DNA of 64,000 nt from Cryptomeria japonica (lineage: Eukaryota; Streptophyta; Pinopsida; Cupressales; Cupressaceae): positions 340,662,793-340,726,792 of the forward strand of contig NC_081408.1 in assembly GCF_030272615.1 (NCBI RefSeq). Reading direction: 5' to 3'. The notes under the pieces are model-generated. The model was given only the letters and a program-made list of their open reading frames with translations. It had not been told where the DNA came from and did not search any database. Both the position numbers and the translations under genes were made by a program. Shown here piece after piece: positions 34,351 through 46,583 of this stretch (its first letter is position 1; each line of letters opens with the position of its first letter).

Positions 34351-36098
34351 ATGGCTATTCCGATCCAGGAGCATCGATTTGAGTGCCAGAGACATCATAA
34401 TCAATCATGAAACAATGACCCAATGGTAAGTGATCAATCTGTAGCCTGTGCATTTCTTAAATTTTGAATTTTGATCAATTTTTTTGCATTTTATTTTTGT
34501 TACATGTCGTTTTTCCTCGTTTTGTCATGTGGGGTGCAGTTCTTACTAGTACAACAAACTATCTTCCTTTTGTTTTTTTGTATTGTCATATAGTGTTTGT
34601 CGTCTGGTTTGATCCCATTACTCATACAAGATTGTTCTTGGTTGACCATTGCATCATGCAATAAGTCATGTTTTGTCATATGGGGATGTCTACTCATGCA
34701 AGGGGTAATCTTTACTTGTACGAGTTTCTACATGTGTTTGAAAACTCGTATAAAAAACAACAAGCATTTTTGAATTCCTAACATCAATTTTTTATTTTTT
34801 ATTTTGTGTATTTAGATTCGTGAGCATGTTTAATAGATTTTTAGCGCAATTTGGGTCACGTGCTAATGATTTGTATGTTCGATTTTTCATATTCGGTTGC
34901 CAGATATTCTATTTCATTATGTATTTCCATCGATGATGAGGCTAGTCTATGGGTTATTAGATGCAAAGAGAGCACATATTGATTTGTGTGGATTTGGATA
35001 CCTTTTACAGATACCTAATGTCCGTGTGAATCACAGGATGTTGACTACATTAGTCAAGCATTTTCATTCAAAGCATAACACCTTCCATCTACTAGCTGGA
35101 GATATGACAATTACACCAAAGGATGTATACATGATTCTAAGGATTTCGTTTGTTGGAGACAAGGTTGATTATGATTCTACACAACAACTGGGTATTTTAG
35201 CATTAAGATGAATTTTCCATGACGAGATGATTCTTGAGCATGCCATCACTTGGAATAATCTAATGAGTAGATATTGTGAGCAAAACCCTCTGGCATACGT
35301 TTTAATAGGTATGATAAGTTGTTTTGTTATGCATGATAGAGGACAGTAGGGTTTTCTTCATGGCTAGGCCAGAATACTTGAGAGGTTCTTGACTCATCCT
35401 AAGAGATTAGGGTGGGGATCATGTTTGCTTGCCCATATGTATCATGAGATGCATGGGATTGTGGATCGGGAGGGTAAGAGGATGCCACCAAGTGTTTTAG
35501 TTCTGCAGATATGGGCATGGGAGCACATCCCAGTATGTAGACTGATAGTAGATGATTCTAGAGAGCTGCACCAACTTATTGTATATCGGTATTCACGTTA
35601 TGTTTCTCAGCCCCATCTGGGAAAGATAGACTATTGGAGGAGGTAGTTGGATGATCTGATTGCCATATTATGGAGACTGTATAGCAGTCTAGAGTTGCGG
35701 GACGATTAGAGAGCTCAGAGGAAGAACATGTTCATGACTTGACCTCTCATTAGCAGATTATTGTCTATCATTGAGTGGTTTTTAGTATCTAGAGTGATGA
35801 ATCAGTATGGGAGACCATAGGGTATATCCTAGGAGTTCACAACCTATGCCTAATATGGAGAGGAGGAGAGAGGAGGATGGGCACTGAGGCTATCATATGC
35901 ACTAAACATGCAGGAGTTAGTGGGTTTACAACTGTAGAGGTGGGATTATCTAGAGGATGTTGTAGATGCAGGGGTATTGCCCCAAGACAAATATTGGTTT
36001 CAAATACATCCATTCCCTCAATTTATAGATCTGGGAAAGCATGCACCTATTATAGACTAGGTTTGTGGATGATGCACCGACATAGGCACAGGTACTAG
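34351..36098 (+). pseudogene. Plant mobile domain (MAIN/MAIL-like) pseudogene
   Basis: A probable first exon 34351-34425 is followed, after an intron-like gap, by a frame from 34897 that stays in phase to about 36000 with in-frame stops. Conserved features of the plant mobile domain are clear: MLTTLVKHFHSKHNTFHLLAGDMTITPKDVYMIL (split here: TFHLLAGDMTITPKDV near 35085) and VLQIWAWEHIPVCR (near 35500). The stops include TGA at 35209 and TAG at 35347, 35365 and 35644, at positions where the family usually has Arg, Gln or Trp. The domain occurs in host silencing factors and, often, as an extra ORF carried by transposons. It is antisense to the gypsy LTR at 32246-33278, so it is probably an antisense extra ORF of that element. 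The tail (36060-36140) encodes low-complexity Gly/Thr-rich sequence. Confidence 0.75.
34505..34745. repeat. Dispersed TTGTACGA/TTGTCATATG-type short motifs
   Basis: Words such as TTTGTCATG, TTGTCATATAG, TTTGTCGTCTG, ACTCATACAAG and CTTGTACGAG recur every 15-40 bp. The same kind of array is present at 49015-49205, 62640-62835 and 63885-63990. It lies inside the probable intron of the mobile-domain pseudogene. Confidence 0.55.
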
Positions 36099-37163
36099 GT
36101 TAGGTACAGGGATGAGGACAGGTACAGGGACAAAGAGTGGATGCATCTAGGTGGACAGGAGGTGATCCCAGGGCTAGTAGCAATAGGGTACTAGCTGAAG
36201 GTAGACAACATCAGAGAGGGGAGGGTGATCCTTAGGAGTTATTGTGGTGGAGGGTAGTTTTGCTAATGCAACAAAGGGTGGAGGTGAGGAGGAGAGAGCA
36301 TCTCCTAGCCAATTTAGGTAGTGGAGAGATGAGAAGGGAGGTGGAAAGGGAGATGTTGGGAGGGAGAAGGAAGTCCCAGATGTAATACGATCTCTGAGAT
36401 CGAGGTTGACAAGTTTACAATCATAGTTGACAGTGGCATAGACACAATTAGTGGAGCGAGACCAGAAGCTTGCAGAGGTTAGAGTAAAGCATGATAAATA
36501 TCTTGTTGAGGTCAGAGCAGAGTGAGATTGATAGCTTGCCAAGTTGAGAGAAGAGCGTGATGCTCTTCAGTGAGAGGTTTTGCATTAGACGTGTTGGGCA
36601 GATTATAGTGTAGGGGTCCTAGTAGCACATCAAGTTGTTTTGTATTATCACTATATGGCTCGATATGAGAGAGCAAAGGAACCTAGACAAGACATCGGTC
36701 AATAAGAACCTCCTCCTCCACCTAGCGATGAGGGAGAGGTAGAGAGAAAGCTTGTTATATCTCCTAGATTTTTTAATAGACCCCATTTTTGTAGCTTATG
36801 TGATTGTTGCTTCGATGAGACATTGTATTTGATAGTTGATATCATTCGTATTGTGAGATATTGAGATTATGATGATATATATGAGATCTTGGTTTGATTT
36901 CATCATACTTGTGTTGATTGATTATGACATGTCTTTCTATATGCTTTATTTTATATGAATGCATATCTGAAAAATGGATGTATGGAATGGAAATGTGTAT
37001 GGATTTTTTATTTTTATTTTTGTTTTCTTTTCATATGCAAATAAATGATGAAAAAATGAGTAACTATTAATGCAAATGTTTGTTTTTCTTCATGCAATAA
37101 TATAAATGCAAATAAGTAATAATGAAATGGATGGATCTATATAAGATTCTTATGTATGCAGCT
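36099..37163. other. Non-coding stretch
   Basis: The first 500 bp are purine-rich on the plus strand (GGAGAGG-type runs at 36240-36370) and probably encode the decayed C-terminal tail of the mobile-domain ORF. The remainder is AT-rich with nothing recognisable. Confidence 0.4.
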
Positions 37164-38378
37164 TGTTAGGATAATTGGTGAGCAACTGAGAAGGGGGGTG
37201 AATTAGTTGTTAATAGATTATATCAATTAATCCACTTTACCATCTGAAACTGGAGCACATAAACATAAAATACCAAAATAGAAGAAACAAATACCAGTAA
37301 TCAATGCAACTCAACAATGAAATAAATAATCAACAGAATGCAACCATACCACATAACACCATGATTTGTATGTGGAAAACTCAGTAAAGGGAAAAACCAC
37401 GATGGGAAGCCTACCCACAGTCAAATGATACTTCTGAAAAAAGTATGTGATACAATGAGGGGCGTACACATGCAGGAAGGCAAACTTCCTAGAGCGCACT
37501 TCTCATTACAAAAGAATCTCACTGACTACAGAGAGGTTAAAACCACCTGAAGATAATTGGACAATAATCCAATAGAATGAACTACCAGAGATAGCATCTA
37601 CCATGCTTGATTATAGTTCTGGTTAAGCTCAATACTAGATGCCTTTGACCTCTTACATAAACCCAATTTGATCTTCAATGATCGACCTAATCCTCTGCCT
37701 GAGTGATATTACAATATTTGCACATTATATTCATTTTCTTGTCCACACCACTACCACGATCTGCAATGAGATCTTACATTGATTTATACAAACCCTAAGG
37801 CTTAAACCAATTAGGTTGGCCACCTAAAAGATATTACAATAAGATCATTACATACATCCATATTACAATGATATGCCATGTCGGTTGTAGACCAAAACAA
37901 TATTAATGAATCCATTAATCATCTTGGTAACATGTAGAGAACACGTAAACATGATACCGGTCCATAACCTAGATAGGCACCAAACCTATTCTAGGTCCAC
38001 TATGCCAAAGCGATGCCTCCAACTAGTTGAAGCACGATATCTTTTGCATCCTAGAAACTACCTATGCATCATGTCAAAGATTCTTAATAAAATATCTACC
38101 GGTAAAACCTTAAACCTATGCTGGTAAGGGTTTACTAGTGTGTATGATAGCATTCGATCACCAAGTCAATACCAATAGACCAAGACATGCTCTAGAAGCA
38201 TGTAATACATAGAACCAAACATATTCCGTTGACCCAAACATTGCAGAAGTGTCTAATAGATAGTCTCTTATGTCAGTAACACTAGATCTTCTACTGATAA
38301 CCAACCATAACAGCTAGTGCTGACATCAATGACAAAAGATCAATGCAATACATAATCAATCCTTCCATATTGCCAACA
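37164..38378 (-). repeat. 3' LTR of a minus-strand copia element
   Basis: On the minus strand it starts TGTTGGCAATATGG at 38378, after the purine tract AAAGGAGGAGA, and ends near TAACA at 37164, about 1.2 kb. It carries the shared copia LTR core (TGTGGAAAACTCAGTAAAGG near 37370 on the plus strand) and CATGCAGGAAGGC near 37470, the inverse of GCCTTCCTGCATG in the 1641 LTR. Confidence 0.7.
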
Positions 38379-39444
38379 ATCTCCTCCTTTGGCATTGATG
38401 ACAACACTAGATGTGTAAAAATCTAAGTACCAAGAAATCCCAAAGAAGTCTGTCCCAATGGAAGATAACCAAAAAACTCCCCCTTTGAATAATATCTTTG
38501 TATAGCTCTGAAAAACAACTCCTTAAATTTTATTTTTCACATCAATATCTCTCCCCCTTTGACATCAATGCCAGAGGTATTGCATAGATATCAAAATTTT
38601 GTGAATCCAAAAGTTGACAACTCCCCCTCAATAGTAGCACCACTACATCAATCTGGAGCAAAGGATAGAGTTGTTGATCCATATCGAAATGATACTCTAC
38701 ACAATCAGCTAAGTCTTTGCCAGAGGGGTAGATACCCCTAACCTATCTCTCAAATATTCAAATGATTCTTTAGACAATGATTTAGTGAATATATCTACAA
38801 TTTTCTCTTTAGTGTTCACATAAACCAGTTTGACTTCCTTTTCTTCTACCTCGTTCTTCATAAAGTTATACTTTATTGATATGTGTTTAGTCTTAAGAGA
38901 AATACCAAATTCGTAGATGTGTCAATAGCTACAGAGTTATCACAGTAGATAACTACCAGTTAACTATAATTTACCTTGATATCCTTCAACATTTGCTTCA
39001 TCCACAGGACTTGTGTACAGTTAGTTGTTGTTGCAACATATTCAGCTTCTAGAGTAGATACAGAAATGCATCACTATTTTTTTCTGATCCATGAAACAAA
39101 TTTCTTTCCAAGCAAGAAATCTCCACCAAAAGTGCTCTTCCTATCATTGGTATCTCCTGCCCTATCTAAATCTATATATGCACATAAACTGAAGTTATCA
39201 TCTCTAGAATACCATAATCCATATTTTATTGTGCCTTGCAAATACCAAAATATCCTCTTTACTGCACATTCATGATTTTCTTTGGGATTACTTTGATATC
39301 TTGAAACAATACTCATTGCATTCATAATATCTGGTCTAGTCTGAGTTAGATATAACAAGCCACCAATCATAGACTTATACCTTATTGAATTTACCAGTGT
39401 AGATATACTGTTGACAAATAATTTCTCACTTGTCACCATAGGAG
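38379..39444 (-). pseudogene. Copia RNase H / pol 3' end fragment
   Basis: The clear part is 39439-39074: YKSMIGGLLYLTQTRPDI, then IVSRYQSNPKENHECAVKRI and YLQGTIKYGLWYS, the standard copia segment between RT and RNase H, followed by the CAYIDLDRAGD start of RNase H. Further left (39070-38750) the C-terminal RNase H and tail are recognisable in broken frames, and then the purine tract. The upstream RT is missing because a second copia element is inserted at 39445. Confidence 0.75.
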
Positions 39445-40852
39445 TGATGATATGATGAAAGAATAAGTATCCAATAGATTACTAAGAGGGGGGTGAATCA
39501 GTAAACTAAAAAACTAATACAAATTCCTAAACTCAAAATAAACTTAACAACAAAATAACTCCGTCAAGATAATATCTCAAAGATTATCAATATCAACCGG
39601 TTTGACTGTTATACCAACTTAACAATAAAGAACTTCAATCTTTTAGACATCAAAATGCTTAATCAAATATAAACATATTCAACTCTCAAAGCTTCTAGTT
39701 ATCATCCCTTATTAGAATAGTTAAGTAGTTAATCGAATCAACAAATAAGATCATAACCACAAAAACATTCACCACTTGACCCAAATATTTATATGTGGAA
39801 ACCCCAAATAGGTAAAAACCATGGTGAGATGAGACTCACAAGGATAGCTATCTGAACTATTCTGAAGTTTGTCTTGTTAGGATCCGAGCCTGTTAAATCT
39901 TTTACAATAAGTCTTGTTAAGAACTGATTTTGTTAGGAATCACCCGGTTAAGGGATTTACAAATATTCCTTGATGAAAAGAACAATAACCTATTAGGAGT
40001 AACCTCGGTAGAGGATTTGAGAATCCAAACTAATGGATCACCTTGTGAGAGGATTTATGAAGTAACCAGGTTTGTTAGAGCTTACCCGGTTAGGGGATTT
40101 CAATTTTGTTGTGATTGTTAGAAAACAACAGGTTTTTGTTGATCTGTCTAAATAGGACTACATCTGCTTGATCAAATCCTTCTTAAGCTTCAATATACCT
40201 TTACTCAAACTGCAGATCTATTCTCCAGTTAGGCAACCTCACACTCAACTGATTTCTGCCAACTTTTCCAACACAAAATAAAGCAACTTCATCGACCTTA
40301 AATACAAATCAATTAGGTTGGTAACACAACAAAAAATAATTCTCATCATCAAGATTACAAATAAGTCGATCCAATCTTGACCGTTGGAAATCATAACAAT
40401 CTCTTCACATTAATCTAGAAAATTCCAACCGCTCCAAGATCACCGCTTCATCGGACTTGTAACTCATCACGCACTATTCATTTGATGTAATCCACTTTGC
40501 TCCTTTCCAAGACAATCAAACACACCAAAATAACTTGAACTTATCTTCATACAATGACCACACATTTCACCATCATTACCGCTCAACATTAGATCTTAAA
40601 CCAACAAACTTTGATCAAACAATTGGTAGGGTTTACCAGTTATATAACATAGAAAGGTTTAACCCTATACACCGATTTAACTTACAAACTACCATACCAG
40701 TTTACAACATCTTCCTCAAAGTTCTTCATACTAGTTACAAGACAAAAGCAATAACAACAATAATATTAGCAATACATGAATACCATTCACTGGTTCAATT
40801 GACATCAATGACAACATATCATTAATGCAATCCATATACAAAAATGCCAACA
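39445..40852 (-). repeat. 3' LTR of the inserted copia element
   Basis: On the minus strand it starts TGTTGGCATTTTTG at 40852, after the tract AAAGGGGGAGAT, and ends ATATCATCA at 39445. It contains AGAGGGGGGTGAATCAGT near 39484 and the shared LTR core near 39795. Confidence 0.85.
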
Positions 40853-41204
40853 ATCTCCCCCTTTGGCATTGATGGAAATATAAATATGAATGCCTCTGAT
40901 TTGTTGTTGTTATTAGTGAATAGGAATCCTATTTTACATACCAAGTATTCACCATGCTCTTTATGTCATCATCCTATCACTGGTTCACCTAATCAAACAA
41001 AAAAATATTCTCCCCAGTTACATAATTCTTCTCCCCCTTTCACAGAAATGCCAAATTGAAAGTAAAATATGTAATTTCAAAATCTCACTATGCATCAACA
41101 AATTGCAACTTGATGCTCCTCCTATGGAATACATCCACACCAAAAACATCAATCCATGTAAAATTTTGTAAGCAATTCAAGGACTGTTGCAATCAGCATC
41201 ATGT

Positions 41205-44200
41205 TCAACTGACCTCATGAAGGCGTACAACCCCTAGTTGTCTTCTAAGACACTCAAATGTAGTCATAGGTAGAGGTTTGGTAAAAATATCTAAAAGTTT
41301 CTCCTTGGTTGAAACATGCTCTAAGATAACATCTTTGCTTTGAACTTTCTCCCTTAAGAAATGATACTTCAATTCAATGTGCTTATTCCTTGCATGCAAA
41401 ATAGGATTCTTAGAAATATTTATTGCACTCGTATTATCACACAATATCTTTATAGGTTCTGAGATCTTCATCTTAAAACCTTCCAAAATGTGCCTCATCT
41501 AAATAGCTTGTGGGCAATTCATATAAGCTACTACATACTCATCTTAAATAGTAGATTGTGAAGTACAACTCTTCTTTTTACTACTCCATGAAATAAGCCT
41601 TCCACCTAGAAAGAATGCTCCACCGGTAGTACTCTTCTAATCATCAATATTTCCTGCCTAATCAACATCTATGTACACCTTCAAATCAAAATTTTCTCCA
41701 TATGGATACCATAACCCATAGTCAACTGTACCTTTAAGATATCTAAAAAATTTCTTGGTTGCTATCATATGTGCTTCCTTTGGATTCTTCTAGAATCTAG
41801 CAACTATACCAACTGCATAGGCAATATCTGGTCAACTGTGAAAAACATAGTGTAATTTGCCAATCGTTGACCTATATTCTTTTTCATCTACAGACTTAGA
41901 TGCATCTTCCTTGGACAATTTACAACCTGTAACCATTGGTGTTCCAAGTATTTTACAGTCACTCATGTCAAAAGGCTTCAAAACCTCTTTCACACACTTA
42001 GATTGAGTAATGAAAATACCATTCTTCATTTGCTATATCTGCAAGCCTATGAAATTTTTTATTTCCCCTACTAATGACATCTCAAACTCATTCTTCATTT
42101 CATCTCTAAAACTATTTCTCATGACATCATTACCTCCAAATATAATATCATCAACAAATACTTCACTAACCAATATTTCATCTCCTTCAGACTTAAGATA
42201 AATGTTATTGTCATCACTGGTTCTTGCAAAGCCTATCTTCATGAGATGTGTATGAATCCTTTCATACCATGCTCTGGGTGACTTCTTTCATCCATACAAG
42301 AATTTATGCAATCTGCATACCATATCTTCCTTATCTATCAATGCATAACCATCAGGTTTCTCTATATAAACCTCTTCTTCCAATATCCCATTCAAAAATG
42401 AAGAATTAACATCCATCTGGTATACCTTGAACTTCTTATGAGCTACAAATGCAAGTAATGTTCTTACTCCTTCCAGTCTTGCTACTGGTGCAAAAGTTTC
42501 ACCATAATCTTCTTCTTCTTCTTGTGCATAACCTTTGCAAACTAATCTTGCCTTCTTGCGAACTAGAACACCATCCTTATTTAACTTGTTTCTGAACACC
42601 CATTTAGTACCTATGACATTCTTGTTTACCGGTCGGGGTACCAGGGTCCAAGTGTTGTTCTTCTCAATATGATCCAATTCCTCCTTCATTGCTTTAACCT
42701 AATGATCATCACCAAAAGCCTCCTTAGCACTTCTTGGTTCAATGCTAGAGATCATGCAAGAGTTATCTCTTATTCTTCTTCTAGTCAGTACTCCAACATC
42801 CTTATCTCCAATAATCTACTCAGGACCATGATTTAGTCTCACATATCTCAGAAAAACATGATCATTCTCCTTAGGTTTAGCCTCTTCTTCATCATCTTCT
42901 TCTTCTGAAATTATCTGTTCCGATTGAACAAGTACATCAGAATTTGCCTTACTGGTTTCAAATTTAACTGTTTTAGGTTCCAAAAGAAAAATACAAGGAT
43001 CTTCATCCTTTTTCTCTGAACTGGTTCCTTCTAAAACTTCAGGACATTCATCTACACGAACATCAACACTCTCAACAATTCTCTGAGTCTAGTTAATGAA
43101 ATATTTGCAAGCCTTACTCTTGGTGGAATAGCCAAGAAATATGCCTTCATCACTCTTTGCTTCAAACTTCCTAATGTAATCACCTTTTTTAATAAAGAAT
43201 TTACTATGAAAGATCTTAAAATAGCTAACATGAGGTGATCTTCCATACCAATATTCATAAGGTGTCTTGTCCTTACCTCTTTTCACCAAAACCTGGTTCA
43301 TTGTATAGACCATTGTACTTACAACTTCTCTCCAAAAAAATTTCACTACACCTCCTTGTATCAACATTGTCCTAGTAGCTTCAACCACTGACCGGTTGTT
43401 CCTCTCTTCTATACCATTCCATTGTGGTTTCCTTGGTGCAAAAAGTTGTCGCTTGATACCATTCTCATCACAGTACTTAGTGAACTCCTTAGAAGTGAAT
43501 TCACTGCCTTGATTTATTCTTAGACATTTTATCTTTTTGTCACTCTCTTTCTTAGCTAAGGCCCTGAATGCCTTGAATTTACCAAAAGCTTCATTCTTAT
43601 CCTTCAAGAATGTGACCCACATCATCCTTGAACAATAATCAGTAAAGATCATGAAATATCTATCACCTTAAATGCTTCTAGTTCTTATTGGTCCAGATAG
43701 ATCTGTATGAACCAAATCTAACAAGTTCTCCATTGAGAAGGACTTGCTCTTGAAAGTAGAAGAAGTCATCTTCCCTAACTGACATTCTTTCCAAAAAGCA
43801 TTAACCGGTTTGTCTATCTGAGGTAGACCTCTTATTGTCTTAGACTTACTCAGTCTAAAAATATTGTCAAAATTTAAATGACAAAATCTTCTATGCCAAA
43901 GCTAGCTATAATCTATCTTTGCAATAAGAAAGTTGCTAACTTTAGGATTAGGATGAAATAGATTACCTCTAGTTTTCTTCCTGGTTGAAATCAATTCACC
44001 TTTGTTGTGAAACATTTTTCACATACCATTTCTAAATTCTAGTGGGTATCCTTTGTCATTCAGTTGTGCCACACTCAGAAGATTGTGCTTTAGACCTTTA
44101 ACCCAATAGACATCGTCAACACTTCTCTTCCCATTAAGAGAAATAACTCCCTTTCCTTTAACCATACAGGGTGAGTCATTGCCAAATATGACAACACCAC

Positions 44201-44290
44201 CATCAAATTATTTCAAGGAAAGAAATTTGCTCAAATCACCAGTCATGTGATGTGAAGAACCACTATCAATGATCCAATCATTAGAGTCAT
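41205..44290 (-). pseudogene. Copia pol pseudogene (protease, integrase, RT, RNase H)
   Basis: In transcription order: protease DWIIDSGSSHHMTGD near 44275, intact active-site Asp; GAG-pre-integrase LWHRRFCHLNFDN near 43900; integrase with HTDLSGP (43705) and PQWNGIEERNNRS (43430), but RINQGSEFTS (43520) has Asn where the second catalytic Asp belongs; RT blocks KWVFRNKLNKDG, VYQMDVNSSFLNG (42415) and VDDIIFGG (42150), with both RT Asp present; and RNase H ending with NTSAINISKNP and KHIELKYHFLREKV (41380). About ten in-frame stops interrupt it, including TAG at 42286 just after the FLYG block. These enzymes normally copy the RNA and insert the DNA; this copy cannot. Confidence 0.85.
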
Positions 44291-44299
44291 CCATCCTAG

Positions 44300-45314
44300 A
44301 CACTAAAGCCTTCTAGTTTGATATCTCTTCCTTAATAGCCACAAACACAATATCTTCACTAGCTTTATCATCAGATTCATCATCAGTAATACCACTATCA
44401 ATAGCTACAAGACAATATCTCTTGCCTTTACCTTTATACTTCTTTAATTTGTCTCTCTTGTGTTCATTTTCACTATTAGGATAATTTATTGCTATATGAC
44501 CAATCTTGTTGCAAGAAAAAAATTTCAATGGTAGCTTACCTCTATATTTGCCTGTGCCTCTAGGAAGTCATTTTGCCAACAATGCTTCAAGCTCCACTAA
44601 ACTGCCTTCATCATTAGCATCTTTGTTGGATCTGGACTCATAGCTATGGTTGGTATCTCTACTTCTCATAGATGGGTTAGAGACAAAAGCTTTGAATGCA
44701 GATTCTGATTTTTGTACATTACCATCATAGCCATTTAACTCAAAAGCAGTAAGTTTGTCAATAATAGAGTCAAGAGTTAACTTTGTTTTGTTAATGGATT
44801 TCAACTCCTAAATAGTTGCAACTTGAATAGCATAGATAGATAGAAGGGTTCCCAGTACCTTGTTGATCACTATGGCATCTTCCACTTTCCCTCTTGCACT
44901 CTTTACTTCACCAACTATTTCTTTTATCCTTTGACCATACTGCTAGATATTCTTGCCTTCAGACATTCTCATGTCATCAAAATTTCCTCTTAAACTCTCT
45001 TGTTTAGCAATCTTAACATGTTCATCACCGCTATAAATCTCTTCAAGTTTTTTCCATACTTCATATGCAGTTTCAAGGCCATGAACATCTACATATTCAG
45101 CATCAGATAGGGAACTTATAATAGCCTCTAATTCTTGATGATTCTCTTGATGTTCTTTCTTTTGATCATTAGTCAAAGTTCCAGTAGGTGCAATATACTT
45201 AAATTCTATATTCTCCCAATACTGACTACCAAGACTCTTGATGTAAATCTTCATTTTGTCGCTCGAGATTCTATAGTTCTCTCTGTTGAACTCAGAACCT
45301 TCTTTCTTCATCAT
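44300..45314 (-). pseudogene. Copia gag pseudogene
   Basis: Residues near the start (NRENYRISSDKMKIYIKSLG) and LETAYEVWKKLEEIYSG near 45070 are standard copia gag features. After a stop near 44942 and another near 44805 the frame resumes with LDSIIDKLTAFEL, and at 44525 a knuckle reads FSCNKIGHIAINY, where the final Cys is replaced by Tyr. The tail before the protease is acidic and Lys-rich. Confidence 0.8.
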
Positions 45315-45372
45315 GATCTACAACATCTTTTCCTCAAGTTGTTAGGCTTGGAGATCTAAGAGGACCTGAGAC

Positions 45373-45384
45373 GCTTTGATACCA
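45373..45384 (-). promoter_or_regulatory. Primer binding site of the inserted copia element
   Basis: TGGTATCAAAGC on the minus strand, 2 bp after the LTR end, the same variant as in the element at 1641-6489. Confidence 0.85.
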
Positions 45385-45386
45385 AT

Positions 45387-46583
45387 TGATGATATGATGA
45401 AAGAATAAGTATCCAATAGATTACTAAGAAGGGGGTGAATCAGTCAACTAAAAAACTAATACAAACTCCCAAACTCAAAATAAACTTATCAACAAAATAA
45501 CTCTATCAAGATAATGTCTCAAAGATTATCAATATCAACTGGTTTGACTGTTATACGAACTTAATAGTAAATGACTTCAATCTTGTAGAAATAAAAGTGC
45601 TTAATCAATTATCAACATATTCAACTCTCATTGCTTCTAGTTATCATGCCTTATTAGAATAGTTAAGTAGTTAATCAAATCAACAAATAAGATCATAACC
45701 ACAAAAACATTCACCACTTGACACAAATATTTATACGTGGAAAACCCAAATAGGTAAAAACCATGGTGAGATGAGACTCACAAGGATAGCTATCTAAACT
45801 TTTCTGAAATTTTCTCTATTAGGAGCCAAGCCTATTAAATATTTTATAATAAGTCTTGTTAAGAAGTGATTTTGTTAGGAATCACCCAGTTAAGGGATTT
45901 ACAAATATGCCTTGATGAAAAGCACAATACCCTATTAGGAGTAACCTCAGTAGAGGATTTGAGAATCCAAACTAATGGATCACCTTGTAAGAGGATTTAT
46001 GAAGTAACCAAGCTTGTTAGAGCTTACCCGATTAGGGGATTTCAATTCTGTTGTGATTGTTAGAAAACAACAAGTTTTTCTTGATCTGTCTAAATAGCAC
46101 TACATCTTCTTGATCAGATCCTTCTTAAGCTTCAATCTACCTTTACTCAAACTACAGATCCATTCTCCGGTTAGGCAACCTCACACTCAATTGATTTCTA
46201 CCAATTTTGCCAACACAAAATAAAGCAACTTCTTCGACCTTAAATACAAATCAATTAGGTTGGTAACACAAAAAATACTAATTCTCATCATCGAGATTAC
46301 AAACAAGTCAGTACAATCTTGACCATTAGAAATCATAACAATCTCTTCACATTAATCAAGAAAATTTCAACCGTTCCAAGATCACCACTTCATTGGACTT
46401 GTAACTCAGCACATGCTATGCATTTGATGCAATCCACTTTGCTCGTTTCCAAGACAATCAAACGCACCAAAATAACTTGAAATTATCGTCATACAATGAC
46501 CACCATCATTACCACTCAACATCAAATATTAAACCATCTAACTTTGATCAGCTAGGGTTTAGCAAAAATAACTGGTAGGGTTC
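45387..46583 (-). repeat. 5' LTR of the inserted copia element, start deleted
   Basis: Co-linear with 39445 to about 40635 and ends ATATCATCA like the 3' LTR. The last recognisable homology is GATGAACCCTACCAG on the minus strand (46583-46569), after which the sequence is copia RNase H of a different family. Roughly 200-250 bp of the LTR start are missing. Confidence 0.8.

Larger units (their letters stand above)
39445..46583 (-). mobile_element. Nearly complete minus-strand copia element, inserted into another copia
   Basis: A 3' LTR (39445-40852, 1408 bp), purine tract, pol, gag, primer site (45373-45384) and most of a 5' LTR (45387 to about 46583) are in the expected minus-strand order. 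It interrupts the copia RNase H fragment at 39444. The start of the 5' LTR is missing: sequence switches to a third copia element near 46584, so no target duplication can be tested. By eye the first 195 bp of the two LTRs differ at about 13 positions. LTR, purine tract and PBS types match the other Sirevirus-like elements here. Confidence 0.85.

Noticed and set aside
36174-36542. 122-codon minus-strand frame
   Set aside because: Lies opposite purine-rich DNA, which gives Ser/Pro/Phe-rich chance frames; no motif.
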